The position numbers were made by a program, and so were the translations under genes. The notes beneath the pieces were generated by a model. The model worked only from the letters and a program-made list of their open reading frames with translations. It was not told the origin of the DNA and ran no database searches. Positions 35,496 to 47,460 of a stretch of 64,000 nucleotides of DNA are shown here, in pieces (within the stretch, counting starts at the first letter, position 1; the number at the start of each line of letters is the position of its first letter). Origin of the DNA: Apostichopus japonicus (lineage: Eukaryota > Echinodermata > Holothuroidea > Aspidochirotida > Stichopodidae); the NCBI RefSeq assembly GCF_037975245.1, contig NC_092578.1:14368321-14432320 (forward strand), read 5' to 3'.

Positions 35496-35719
35496 CTGAT
35501 GTACAAATATAAAGTAACAATCAAAATATTATGCAAACAGTCAGTTTTTAGACTAATAATTCAAATGAAGATTTTTCCGATGTCACAACCACACCAAAAT
35601 ACATGCCTCTCATACAGACACACCAGTAACATGTACAGGATTTCAAAGGTGGGCTTGATGTTCTTAATCTTACCACCAGTCACCCCATTGATTTCGGTGG
35701 GGGCTTGAACCGTTATAAA

Positions 35720-36075
35720 CAAGGGCGTAGGAACCGGGGGGGCTGGGGGGGGGGGGGGGGCGCCAGCCCCCCAGTAAAAAATGTGGAGGGGCGGAAGTAT
35801 CATTCCGCCCCCCCGCTTCGCAAGTCCGAAAACCCCTTTTTCATTTCCAAATGAGATAAAAAATCTCATTTGGAGCACCAAATTGCATCTAAGGCCAGGT
35901 GAAAATACAAAATTAAGTTTACAAAATGGAGTGGGTGTTGAAGTGTGCTATATTGCACCAAATTGCATCTGAGGCCACCTGGAAATGCAAAAATTTCCAA
36001 ATTTTCTTAGACCCCTCCCCCAGGCCGGCCATCAGTCTTCAGCCCCCCACTCAAAAGTGCCTTCCTACGCCACTG
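35720..36075 (+). mobile_element. hAT-like element with perfect target-site duplication
   Basis: A 356-bp element from CAAGGGCGTAGGAACCGG to TTCCTACGCCACTG, flanked by the 8-bp duplication GTTATAAA (35712-35719 and 36076-36083). The paralogous site near 29441-29455 lacks it. It shares its ends and an interior AATTGCATCTGAGGCCAC segment with 53761-54124 in the opposite orientation. No protein is encoded. Confidence 0.9.
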
Positions 36076-36083
36076 GTTATAAA

Positions 36084-38892
36084 GGAAGTACAAGGATAGA
36101 CATGAGCCCAAGATGGGGGTCCAATGGCTGGACCATTGTACCCCGAATACAGCTGCATTTTAAAGTATTTCATCATAGCAATTGTTAATTACATGATGTT
36201 ATGTTAGAAAGAGGAAACAATCTGAAACAGCTTTAGACTGTAGAACTATTGTGTATGTTAACTCTCTCTTAACCTCTCTGTAATAGGGGAAGAATCCCCC
36301 CCCCCCCCCATGGGAGTGAGCGCATGGCAACTATATCATTTAGTTATTGTTCTCTCGAATTGATTTTCAGGTAACCATAGATGTCAGGAAGAGGAATAAC
36401 TCAGAACTGCATTGGAATGTATGTATGAGGACGGGAGGTCCAAGAGACGAGGTTACAGTACTTTCAAATCTGGAAAATTGGATTTGGGGTAACATACCCC
36501 TTGCTCCCGCATCCCAAGCCCCCGCCTCCTTCGGTTTTGCTACGTCTCTAGTATTATCTCTATATTATCAACTTCTTGTTTCTTCACAATAAGCTGTTTC
36601 AAGATCAAATAAATGAGAATTAGCTGTCCCTATTCAACGTCTTTTCGATTCCATATAACAATCGGGTGGGCGACCTACATGCAATTGATCACGGGATGTC
36701 CGAAATGTAACGTACGTGATCAAAATCAGAAATAAAAATGTGTCGTATTGTCCGAATTGATACCCGTCACTATGTCTTGAGCAATGCACTTTCCGTCACA
36801 TGTCAATAAAACCAATGAATGACGTGATGCGGTCAACTTGATGTACTGCTTTCTGCTTCGTGTGTGGCTATACTCTAAACACAATCTAGTCAAGCGAGGC
36901 TAAAGTCTAGTCATATCGACTGGTTTACGTTAGTCAACGATTATCCCGCCATAATCTTGGTAGAGATGCCTTCACGACTAACCCAAAAGGTCGCCTGACC
37001 AGAACATAATGGTCACAGTTCTATTTTAATCTGGTCCTACAATAAATGTCAGCACTGGGACGAAACTCACTAGTCAATCAGGTTGATATATTCGTCATAT
37101 GAAAAAGCGCGGGAAAATATTAACAATTGTAGCGCCACGGTACGGCCTAGCGTACTGCACTGAACTATAGTACATTGTACACATACGTACACGACGAGCA
37201 AGGAACGTACAGCAGGGAGTTAGCAGCCAGACGGTTACGGTACGAAAAATCAAAAAAATATTATCATCCAGTGATATTGTCAGTAACCATTGCAAGGTTA
37301 GTATATTAGACCAGTTTTCTTTGGGCCTTTGGCCAGTGTCGTTTGTTAGTCACTTAAAAAGTATATAGTATATTAGACCATAAAGTGTGTATTTTCGATT
37401 ATTCCAACTTGTGTACGAACAAGCTAAGATCTAGGTCCTAGGCTAGGCCTATCATGCAGTAGCTATAGGCGAATTGCCTAACGTTAAACCTAATGACGTT
37501 AAGCTGCCTTGTAGTTGTAGTAGTTGTACAGCACAGTTTATCGTAACAGTAGGCCTCCGTATATTTACAGTATCATGGTGGCCCCGGTATTCACGCGTTT
37601 CTCATGTTTGCAATGGATAATTTCTTTACAAAATAACAAACCTAAATTAAACTTAATATTTATAATCTGTATTAGAAACTTTAGCCTTAGGGGGATAGGA
37701 CCTTGGCTATATTATTCTTGAAATATTTTAGGGGGATAAATTCACAGCAGTGTTTCTCCTGCACTTTCAGGGGGGACATAGCCTAGGCTTAGGTCCTAGG
37801 CCATATTATTTATACCTAGATTAGGTTTGAGTTAAGGATTAGCCTCCAATTAGGGTCACCCTAAGATAACGAATTAACTAGAATAGTGTGTATGGGATTG
37901 TGTAGTTGCGTGCGAAACTGTTACACTAAATAAGCTGATTATTCCTAGGGCCCTATACCCCCCCCCCCCCCAGGCCTACTGTAGCCCTAAATAGTTTCAT
38001 AAAATACAGGCTAGGCCTATGTTTCATACGAAACATCAACTGAACATGACGCCAATCTTTTATTACCAGTTTGTCCACTGACCATCCTATCCAACAATCC
38101 CCGTTAACAATTAATTCACAGGAGAATACACTCCCCCTTCCAAAATAAACATTGGGGACCATGGAGCAATCTAACAGCCTATTGCTGCCACAGCTGTGTC
38201 ATATCAATTTATAGGCCTAGTTGTCAGTAATATAGAGGGGGAATATTTCTGGACAATTGCACTGACTTGTCCGGAATTTTTGGCTAAAATTTGTTATATA
38301 TTCTAGCAGCATGAGTTGAGACAGTTTTTTCTGTTATTTTTTAAGTTTGTACAAAACAGTTCCGATTCAGAACAAAGGTGGGTGGGTGTTTAATTTGTTG
38401 TAGCTGTTTGTAGGGAGTCATATAGCCTTGGACTAGGCTTTTTTCAAGATGGAATATTCCTCGCTTTACCTGTGGTACCGTGAACCGCAGTTGATCCCCC
38501 TAGGCTAACCCTAATTCCATTGGAAATAAAATAGGACATCTTTTACGGGGTCTTTCATTCAACTTTTTGGAAATACTACAATTTCAAACATAAATGTATT
38601 TGGTTATCATTGTACACTTGACAAATGAAAATGTAGCTACCATAGCGGATTGATTAATGTTTGCACATGTTTCTTTTCCATACAGGTATCAAATGTATTC
38701 AGGCTTCTGTATCACTGCATAGTAATTTCACTTCCATTTCTACTGTACATTTTAGTAATGGGATGTGATTAAATAGTTGAATTGTGACTGGTATCGTACC
38801 GTACATGTTTACCCACATGCTGTACAAAATATGCACATGAACATTAGGGATGTGAACAAATAACAAAAGTTGTATGTCTATCACATTGGCAG
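36084..38892. other. no gene seen; TAGTC-rich patch
   Basis: No supported exon. 36885-37085 is rich in short CTAGTC/GACTAG and GGTC motifs in both orientations, resembling the arrays at 21.7 kb and 46.6 kb. C or G runs lie near 36297-36309 and 37958-37971. A 5' end for the plus-strand exons at 38.9 kb could lie in the CpG-containing stretch near 37090-37280, but no start could be fixed. Confidence 0.4.
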
Positions 38893-38976
38893 ATTAGACG
38901 TCGTTTAATTGTGGAAGAGGATGCTACTAGCGAAGTGGTTAAGAAAGTCTATCCTTGGCTATTTGAAGATGAAGAG
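38893..38976 (+). CDS. candidate exon, conserved uncharacterised family (a)
   Basis: An 84-nt plus-strand exon after an AG (ATTGGCAG) and before GTACTG, phase 0-0. It encodes RRRLIVEEDATSEVVKKVYP, then WLFEDEE. The pattern of a basic start, a short charged helix and YPWL followed by an acidic end resembles, from memory, uncharacterised proteins related to SAMD3-like predicted proteins that are abundant in fish and marine invertebrates. That family assignment is tentative. It joins exon b in frame. Confidence 0.5.
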
Positions 38977-39531
38977 GTACTGTATTAATATGTCTTTGTA
39001 GATATTATTTATTATACAGTAAAATTCAATCTTGTGGTTTCAAAAGTTATGGACATTTGAATATATTCACTTTATGCCCACCACTTGTTCGAACTACGAC
39101 TTTGTTTTTCAAAAATCAATTCAAGACAGTGTTGCGCTAAGCAGCGCGATTGCAGGATTCCCACACTTTTTTTGCTGATACCGCTATTGGGAATTTGTAG
39201 GGGGGATGTTCCCCCTTAAAAAGAAAACCACTTTGTTTTATTCTGAGCTAGAGCCCGATCTATACCTTAATCAGCAAGATCACTCCGCAAAACCGCATGT
39301 CCTCATCCCAAGACTTGGGGAGCCTACTGCTCCTACATTGACCAGCTACAGTAGTCTCTCTCTACTTCTTTACCAATTCGCATCTTCCATCCCTTTCGAC
39401 ATGTCTAAACCATCTCAATCTACGTCTCTGAACATAATCCCGAATATGTGTTAGTCCTAAGCGATCTCTTAACTTCTCAGGTGAATTTACCATATGTACT
39501 GTATAATCTAATTGATCTCATTTAACCATAG

Positions 39532-39681
39532 ATACTACTTGAATTAAAGCGACTTGAAGGAAAGACGACAATGGCACAGTTGCTTGGTGAAGGGCTTTCC
39601 AAGTATGGAGATGCCATAATCCGCTGCACTTTGAAGATGAAGCATCCCACTGTCATAGATACATCCATGGAGAAGGACTAG
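39532..39681 (+). CDS. candidate exon, conserved uncharacterised family (b), ends in stop
   Basis: A plus-strand open frame following acceptor TTTAACCATAG, phase 0, continuous with exon a: ILLELKRLEGKTTMAQLL, then EGLSKYGDAIIRCTLKM. It reaches TAG at 39679-39681 without an obvious earlier donor, whereas two further blocks downstream look like continuations of the same protein. So either the protein ends here and the later blocks belong elsewhere, or a nonsense change has broken the gene. Confidence 0.5.
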   Translation: MLLELKRLEGKTTMAQLLGEGLSKYGDAIIRCTLKMKHPTVIDTSMEKD

Positions 39682-39907
39682 GGTGCCCGTTAAGGTACAT
39701 TAATTAGTAACAATTCAATCTGTAATTCACTATTCAAGTGATCATCACCCAGGTATGTGCTGGGTCTTCAAAATGGACTACGAGCAAAGTCTGAGGCAGG
39801 GGTGGATGCAAAATATGTCTTGGTGAGGGGGTATAACCATTCAGATGTATGGTAGTGAAAAATAAACACCTTCATTAGACATTAACGTTTGTCGTCTTGC
39901 ATCATAC

Positions 39908-40315
39908 AGTCTGAGGAAAATAGGGCGCATCCGTACATACTCAGACTGTGGTAGCACTAAAAGGCTAGTGCACGCATTTGTCTCTTCACATCTTGACTCT
40001 TGCAACAGACTCATTTATGGACTGCCAAATAAGCTCCAGCGTTGTACGAGCTCCCAGGTTGGTTACCATTTCTAGGAAGTGTGAACACATAAGTGAAGAA
40101 GCGTATCATGTGTACTGTAAGTTAATGCTTTTGACCTACAAAATATTAAATAAACTTGCTCCATACTATCTATGTAAACTTTTCAATATCAATGAACCGG
40201 TACATATTCTCAGGTCAAATGCTGCTACAACACTTATTGTACAAATGTCAGCACCATTACTTACGGTGAGAGTTCTTTTTTCAGCAGCTGCTAAACTCTG
40301 AAACCAACTACCACC
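39908..40315 (+). mobile_element. LINE remnant, 3' end of reverse-transcriptase ORF
   Basis: The translation contains SLRKIGRIRTYSD, LVHAFVSSHLDSCNRLIYGL and, after frame changes, LLTYKILNKLAPYYL. These match the C-terminal motifs of CR1-like non-LTR retrotransposon polyproteins (LRNI.RI, AF..SRLDYCN, L.YK.L...AP.YL). Several stops and frameshifts are present, so it is dead. It lies in the intron between candidate exons b and c. A possible 3' tail (CTATATAAAAACGTTTTATT followed by ATT repeats) lies at about 41222-41252. Confidence 0.75.
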
Positions 40316-40397
40316 ACATGTTTGAAATGCTAAATCTATATGTAAATTTAGGACCTTGTTAAGACTTACTAGCAGAGGGTTGTGTGATTTTAAATTA

Positions 40398-40444
40398 TGC
40401 TGATTTAAATCAGTGTTTTTTTTTAAATCACTGATTTAAATCAC
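40398..40444. repeat. hairpin of TGATTTAAATCA arms
   Basis: Two arms containing TGATTTAAATCAGTG and its complement surround a run of T. The sequence can form a short hairpin. Confidence 0.7.
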
Positions 40445-42280
40445 TTTTCTAATTCTTGGCAGGAAAAGTTGAATTTGTGGTCAGCATATTCTCTGAAATC
40501 AAGCAGTTCCTTATAAAATAGAGTCTCAATCAAGTATCAAAGCAATTTCAGTAAATCTGGGGGGGGGGGTTGTATTTTCAGGGAGAAAAATCCTTGTCAC
40601 ATACACCGGTATGGCATGAGGCCTAAACAAATTGAACAATTCTAGAAATTGCCTGCTAGAATCCCCTCAGAGTTCAGTTAAGTTCAGTAGAATAAGGATC
40701 AGGATGGACCCTGTGAAAGACCCTGTACCACAGATAACCCAGACTGCCAGATATGATCATGGATGAACACAATCAAGTGCTCAGATGATAACGAGACAGG
40801 CTGTGTATTGACGGTAGATTGCATAAGTTATGGCTGTGAAGTACTTCATTTGGTACAAACAAGTGTCTGTGTTCAACAAAGGGAAATTGGTACAGTATCA
40901 TGACCCCCTTAGTGGAGGGGATATAGGGCCTAATTTTGAAATTATATTCAAGACTGTTGACTTCCCTTGATTGTCCCAAAATCAAATTAAATCATTGGGC
41001 TGACTGCTCGTATGTGGGTATAGATGTTTTTGGAAGATTTAGGTAACATTTGAGAGGAAATTGAACTTTTGATTATTGCAAAATTTATTCGATAATTAAA
41101 AAAAATATTAAAAAATCAACTCTGAATTAGCATTTATATTTGCAATATGGGTAATGTTTTGTATAATTATATTTTTTCTGTGTGCAGTGCATTGCAGCAT
41201 TGAAGTCTTGGACGGAATGCCCTATATAAAAACGTTTTATTATTATTATTATGTCTGAAGTTATGGATATGGATATAGAATGTCTATTCCAATTTCCAAA
41301 AATATATTGTTCAATATGCAAATCCATGGGTGGAAGTAGGTGGTATGTGACAACCTGCCCCCACTTCCCCCTATATGCCTATATGTATTATAGGCTACAC
41401 GATATGCAGTTTGATCCATTTATATGATGCAATGTTACATTGTTACAAGCTGAGTATATGGAAATCTAGTCTACTTACTCTACTTTGGAAACAAGAGGCA
41501 TTTCAATTTATCACTGTCTGCATATTCTCAAATAATATCTTCCTTGTTCAACTTTCACACTGAACATGCTCTGTTGCCAGCTGAATCCTGAGGTTCAAAT
41601 TTTCATGTGTCAATCTGCTTGCTAGTCTGCTCTCTATTATCTTCATTTTACTGAAGACCTCAGAATATGATATATGGTTGTTAATTCAGGGAAAACATGT
41701 TCTCGGACTTCAGGAATCTGTAGGTATCAATGAAACCTTTCTGCTTTGGGTCCAAGATACGAGTTTGACAACTGATACATATTCTTGACAAATGGAGCAA
41801 CTCTTTCAATACAATCTCAGTATTTGATATTTTTCCATTAATGTTTCTATATTTTGCTTCAAATGTTCCTTATCAATTATCATTGTCTTGAATCCCTCAA
41901 GCTGAAACAATGACATGGATGCAATCATTTTTTATGGCCCATGCCAGTGGGGGCCCACGACAAATAACTGAACAATTGGCATAACTTAAAGATGCTTGCT
42001 TGGGTTGAGCTCATACTTGATATTACTTAGCTAAGTAGCCTAGACCTTATCAAATGATACAAATATCTTTGCTGAAAATAAGACCTGTGATGTATTTAGT
42101 ACTCTACTTTAATATTATCACCTAAGCAATTTATCGAGTATTGAGTATTGCTCTCCGGACTGCAGATGAGTGAATCTGTGATATTTTTGTCCTATTGATG
42201 TTACCAAATATGACATAATATCACTCTTCTGAAATGTCATGATGTTATGAGTGCTTCTGTTGTTGATTTTTCTTTTAGAG

Positions 42281-42367
42281 TCTAGAATGCATGCAGCAAT
42301 TCTGTCAGTTCCGACTCTACTGAATGAGAAGTTGGGTGCTATGATTGCATTTGCAGATGAGGATAGT
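42281..42367 (+). CDS. candidate exon, conserved uncharacterised family (c)
   Basis: An 87-nt plus-strand block between TTTTTCTTTTAGAG and a consensus donor GTAAGT, phase 0-0 if the exon starts at 42281 (42279 is possible with a 1-nt carry). It encodes SRMHAAILSVPTLLNEKLG, then AMIAFADEDS. The strong polypyrimidine tract and donor support it. It joins exon d in frame. Confidence 0.55.
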
Positions 42368-42449
42368 GTAAGTACCCAATGTATTATTTAAATCAACAGT
42401 ATGTAAACTATGGGTCAAGGCCATCAGAGGTGGTCTGATATTGTATGTT

Positions 42450-42900
42450 ACAGTGTCGAGGGTTCATCATGTTAGTGCCCTGGTAGTGTTTCATTTGGGA
42501 TATTCAGCAATTTTAGGTCTGATTCCATATGGGCTATTTCAGGAAATAACTCAAAATTAATATTTTCCTACAGATTGTATGGTCACAATTCTTAGAGTTT
42601 AATTGTCACGATAGTGTTTTGGTAGTGCTCCTTTGGGGTGTTTGGAATTTTAGGCCAAAGGTCATGTATGGGCCATATGGGCCATTTTGAACTCCTGAAC
42701 TCCGCCTGAAATCACACAAAATGTTTCTTTTCCTATGAATTCTATGGTGCAGTGTTGAGCATTTTTCACAGTGGTACTTAGGTAGTGCCTCCTTTGGGTT
42801 TTTAGGATTTGGGGGCCTAAGTCACCTGTAGACCATATGGCCAATTTATGAAATCACTCAAAATGATACTTTTCATACAAATTTGCCCTAAAATTGGTTT
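42450..42900 (+). repeat. degenerate tandem repeats of about 140-160 bp
   Basis: GGTAGTG followed by CCTTTGGG, a TTTAGG segment and ATGGGCCATATGGGCCA-like sequence recurs starting near 42481, 42621 and 42780. A G run follows near 42938-42949. Confidence 0.55.
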
Positions 42901-43594
42901 AGCCCTAACATTTATTGGGGCATCTTCTTTTTTTTTTGGGGGGGGGGGCATTTTTTGGCATCCTTATTTCTGGGGGGCCTTGAAATATTTGGGCCCTGAA
43001 AACCTTCTGTCTGCAACAAAGGCCCGCACATCTGATCATTATTCCCTAACTAAATATCACATGTATGACCTGGGAGTGTTCATAGCTGTAAATATAGTAA
43101 GGGCATCATCACAAAGGTAGAATAGACTAGTATGTATGTGATAACTGGAACAGAATGTTGGACAGATTTCAATCTGTAGTTGCAGTAACCATAACCCAAT
43201 GTGGATTTCCTGATCAGCCCCAAGTGTATTAAAATCATCTAGTGGAATGAATCCCTACCATGATGTAATTAGCTGTAACAAGATGTCATAACTCATGGCA
43301 AATATTCATTTCTCTCTAAAATACACGGAACCAGTGCACCATTTAGCTCTGTTGTTTCATTTATACTCTGCTATTATTCATATCATCAAAAATAGTATTA
43401 CTTGTAGTGAATACGATGTACTGTAAATTGATTTGAAAAAATATTTAAGAAATTATTTATTTTGATTCCTTCGTTGGTGGAGTATATTTGTTTGTTGGTC
43501 ACTCATGGCCAACATGGTAGATCAGCCACCCCTCCCATTTTCTGAAACTGGAAAGCGCTGTATATTGAAAACATATACCTTAATATCTTTGCAG

Positions 43595-43759
43595 GTTACA
43601 GACTTGTCAGACGTGCCAGTTTATATCCAGGTGACAGAGGATGAAGGTGTTCCAGAGTACACTGTGATAGTGGAAACCTTGCAAGTAGCTACTTTGAAAA
43701 GTTTGTTCGCAGCCATGTGCAATTATTTGGCAGTGTTCTATGTCCTAAATATGGCATAG
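43595..43759 (+). CDS. candidate exon, conserved uncharacterised family (d)
   Basis: A plus-strand block after acceptor TATCTTTGCAG, phase 0. It encodes VTDLSDVPVYIQVTEDEG, VPEYTVIVETLQVATLKSLF, then AVFYVLNMA and TAG. The ending resembles the VETL...SL..AF...FYVFN.xYP terminus of uncharacterised proteins seen in large families of aquatic animals. One base out of frame the sequence continues YGIEPLLKKTLQF, as such proteins often do, which suggests a frameshift near 43750. With the stop in exon b, this gene is probably decayed or mis-bounded. Confidence 0.5.
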   Translation, partial: VTDLSDVPVYIQVTEDEGVPEYTVIVETLQVATLKSLFAAMCNYLAVFYVLNMA

Positions 43760-44180
43760 AGCCTTTGCTGAAGAAAACCCTTCAGTTTTAAAAAAAATCT
43801 TTTTGAATGTTGATGATACCACACCGGCAGATAAATCAGTCAATAAAATTCTGGAGAAACTAAACATGCAAATCGCTAAAAATTGATGGCCTAATTACTG
43901 CTCCAGGCACCTACCATTTTTTGTACAGTTTTTTTGGCTCAAACTGTCATCACATTTATAACATAGAATACTGCCTATCAATTGCACTAGCATATATGAG
44001 TCAAAATAGGCTAAGGTGTTATAAAACTGCAACTAACTTGCAAATAATAAGTCATTGAAAATTTTTTCATTATCATTTGAGCTGTTGCGTGTGTTAGTTT
44101 TGACTGACAAAATGTTATTTTTGGTTACGATGCCGAAGGCCGAGTAACCTATGCGATCAAGTTGGCGTGTGTGAGGGTGC

Positions 44181-44575
44181 GTTTGTTTTGCTATCTGACC
44201 GAGGACTTGAACAAAACAATTTCAGGTCCTCGGTTGTAATTTCTAAAGAATCACCACGTCCTCTGAAGAATTCTATTGTATGGGGTATTGTTAAGGTTAG
44301 GGTACGTGGATTTGAACAATGGAAAATACAATGGGGTCCTCAGTCTGAATGTAATGCAAACATGTGTGTGTGGGTATGCGTTTGTTTTGCTATCTGACCG
44401 AGGACTTGAACAAAACAATTTCAGGTCCTCGGTTGTAATTTCTAAAGAATCACCACGTCCTCGGAAGAATTCTATTGTATGGGGTATTGTTAATGTTACG
44501 GTACGTGGATTTGAACAATGCAAAATACAATGGGGTCCTCGGTCTGAACGAAACACAAACATGCGTGTGTGTGTG
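44181..44575 (+). repeat. 199-bp tandem duplication
   Basis: GTTTGTTTTGCTATCTGACC begins at 44181 and again at 44380. The two units are nearly identical through GGTCCTCGGTTGTAATTTCT and AATACAATGGGGTCCTC. Each contains the pair GAGGACTTGAACAAAAC / CAGGTCCTCGG. The second unit ends in a (GT)n run at about 44560-44582. Confidence 0.85.
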
Positions 44576-44589
44576 TGTGTGTGATGTGA

Positions 44590-46220
44590 CAGCTTGCTCG
44601 TAAACACGATATCTCAACAACGACACATTGGATCAATGTCATATTGGACTGGTGATGTGTGGATGGTCCCTATTGTTTTTGTTCTCCATCACATGAATAT
44701 TAATAAGTGGGTAGGGCTTAAAGTAAAAGTCTTAAAATGTCAATATCTTCGCAACGGTATGTCCGATCTGCTTCATACTTGGTATGGTGTTGTAAGTGGT
44801 TCATTGTCACATGACAATGGAATTTCATCTAATTAATATTCATGAGTAGGTGGGGCTTAATCCTTAATTGCTAGAAATAGCTTGTAAACCTGAAATCTTA
44901 GAAATTAAATGTTGAATTACTGTCATTTTGAACTAGTACATGCTCCATGATTAGTAGATGTTCCCTATTGTTTTTGTTGTTCATGACATGAATATTAATG
45001 AGTAGGCAGCAGTTAAAGTGAAATTCTTAAAATGTCAATAACTTTGCAACGGTATAACCGATCATCTCCATACTTTGTTGATTGTTGGTGGATAATAATA
45101 GTTACATTTTCATATGAAAATAACATGTAACCTCATTAATATTCATGTGTTTGCTGGCCATATAGCATTTGTTGTCCCTCATTCCTAAACTCCTGTCATT
45201 CGTCACGTTTGACATGTTTTCCTGGTTCCTGGGAGCTTGCTGATCTTATCTATATTTGTTTTGCTTTATAAAACCATGAAATTGGCTAGCCAGGCCATTA
45301 AAGGAGTAGTCCAGTGACAAATTAAACTGGACTGAAAAAAAGTAACCTTTGCAATTAAGTTGGCATATGTGTATGTTGTGATGAGTTGGCATGTTTGTAT
45401 GTTTTGATCAAGTTTGCGTGTGGGTATGTGTGTATATGTATGTTGCATAAATAGCTGGCTCAGACAATTAAAGGGATAGTCTATAGTGAAAATAGTAAAT
45501 GAACTTAATAATCTGGTATTACTGTACATGTACCTATAGAGTATAGGGAAATCTTATGTGAGTGGGGTAGATTAATGTGTTGGTAGTAAGGTGTGAAACT
45601 GGTAAAATCTGATGGGTGTCAGGTGGGGGGGGGGGGTTGTCAGATGAGTAGGGTGATGTTGAGATCAGGGTTGTAGGATGGTAGGTGAGGCTGCAGGTGG
45701 TATGATGGTAAGGGTTCCGCTCTGGGTTGGGGATATGGGTTGTGTCGTATGATCCCCATGTGTTTGTCTGGAGAGGGGGTGTGGGGTGGTGAAATGCCTA
45801 GAGTCAACTATATCACTTTTTTTCAACTTTATATGTACATCAATAAAGGCATTAATTTTTGGTTTTGTTTATGATGGCCAGGTAATCTACAGTTTAGCAT
45901 GTTTGCAAGTGTATGTATAATCTTAAAAACAATATATTTAATTACTGTAAATGTATTGAATAACTTGTAGATATGCTACATTGTCGTTACATGGACCTCA
46001 TTGTTTTTGTTGTCCAGTACATGAATATGTGGGTGGGGCTTGTAATCAAATTCTTAAAATGTCGATATTTTTTTTCAAATATATGTCTGATCACCTTCAT
46101 ACTTGGTAGGTTGGTACAGTAGTGCCACATGAAACTGAAATTTCATTTATATTCATGAGTGCAACTGACAACTTTATGTCTGATCAGCTTCAGTTTGGTT
46201 TCAGTTGTCTGGCAATAAGT
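44590..46220 (+). repeat. degenerate tandem repeats of a few hundred bp
   Basis: The block CCCTATTGTTTTTGTTCTCCA, CATGAATATTAATAAGTGGG, CTTAAAATGTCAATATCTTC, GCAACGGTAT, CTTCATACTTGG occurs near 44670, 44960 and 46000 with strong divergence. No coding sequence is supported. A G run near 45626-45636 separates parts of the array. Confidence 0.55.
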
Positions 46221-46507
46221 ACAATACAGGTATATAACAATAACAAATTCTGACTTATCTTATTTCATAAACTCTCATCGGCATCAGAACCACTAAACCT
46301 TTGGGTTTTCTGGTTCTTCAATTACTGATAAAATCAGACACTCTTTTGTACTTACTATTGAGGTGAAGCATATGTAGTGTTTAAGAGAAAATATAAAATG
46401 TGATTCCAAATTAATACAGAAATTCTTGCTTTCTTTTTTTCATGTGAGAGAGCTTGATGGTCTAGCAGTGGTTAAGGCCCAATCAGGTTTTATATCCAAG
46501 AATTGTT

Positions 46508-46577
46508 CCCACCAGTTAGCTCAACAGACAGCTTTGTACCTATAAGGGAGTTGTCGCAGGTTCGAATCCGTGGTGGG
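46508..46577 (+). repeat. tRNA-like SINE head or tRNA relic
   Basis: Box A-like GTTAGCTCAACAGACAGC and box B-like GGTTCGAATCC lie at tRNA spacing, and the ends CCCACCA and TGGTGGG are complementary. The T arm and anticodon arm pair poorly, so it is a SINE head or pseudo-tRNA and not a working gene. A second box A-like GGTCTAGCAGTGGTTAAGG precedes it at about 46459. Confidence 0.45.
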
Positions 46578-46614
46578 TCATATAAAACTAGTATAGAAAA
46601 ACTACTTTTATCCA

Positions 46615-47050
46615 TGGGCAAGACTAACTGGATTAGTCAAGTGACTGCTGGACTAATCATTTAGGTCGCTTGACAAAAGCCTGGTCGATAGAGCATTGTT
46701 GAAAGACTAGCAAAAACTGGTCATGTGACTAATTGAATAAGTCGATTGACATCTTGACTAATCGTTTAGGTCGCTTGACTAAAGCCTGGTCGATAGAGGC
46801 ATAATTGAATGACTAGTAAAAACTGGTCATGTGACTAATTGAATTAGTCAACTGACATCTTGACTAATCGTTTAGGTCGCTTGACTAAAGCCTGGTCGAT
46901 AGAGGCATAATTGAATGACTAGTAAAAACTGGTCATGTGACCAGGTTTACTTAGTCATATGACCAGAACTATTTGGTCACTGGACCAAAAGTTAGTCAAG
47001 TGACTAGAATTAATTGGTCGATAGAAGCATTGTCTGGACTAATGTACTCT
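46615..47050 (+). repeat. ~106-bp tandem array rich in GACTA/TAGTC
   Basis: CTTGACTAATCGTTTAGGTC recurs at 46753 and 46859, with a diverged copy near 46648, giving a period of about 106 bp. Each unit holds AAAGCCTGGTCGATAGAGGC and AAAACTGGTCATGTGACTAA. Short inverted GACTA/TAGTC and GGTC/GACC motifs dominate, as in the ends of the CACTG element at 21.7-26.4 kb. Confidence 0.8.
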
Positions 47051-47170
47051 AGTCATCTTGACTAGATTATGTTTATTGTATACAAACAATCAAAGAATGA
47101 AAGAAAACAGCAAGAATGACAAAGTACATTTAAGTAGTACAATCATTTCCTCTTTTCGGAGGGGGCTTAC

Positions 47171-47460
47171 CTGCGATAATCTGCATAGCCAAGAGTAGCA
47201 GTTGAGTGAGCCGACCGTATTCCGTCATTTCCAGATCAATATAGGTAACTACCAGATATTGTATGCTGTTGTATCTCACGTGATTTAATGGCTGATTTTT
47301 TTGTTTCACCAGGTTACTACTCCTGAATTCTACAATCGAATCCCCATTCAGTGTTAGCACGTATTCTTCAAGCGGGAGTTGTGTAGCTGGATCATTGGTT
47401 AATAGGTCTATGTCTATTGGATATACATCCTTAGTATTTCCTGGCCATATTTTCTTTTGT
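47171..47460 (-). CDS. candidate exon, unknown extracellular-type domain
   Basis: A 290-nt minus-strand open block between acceptor GATTACAG and donor GTAAGC, phase 2 in and phase 1 out. It encodes about 96 residues: IWPGNTKDVYPIDIDLLTND, then EEYVLTLNGDSIVEF, VRYNSIQYLVVTYIDLEM, and LLLLAMQIIAG. No cysteines; alternating hydrophobic residues suggest beta strands. A possible short upstream exon ends at 47782 with a strong donor (GTAAGTGG) and matching phase. It lies on the same strand, downstream of the third sushi cluster, and its phase 1 donor fits that gene family. Function unknown. Confidence 0.4.
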
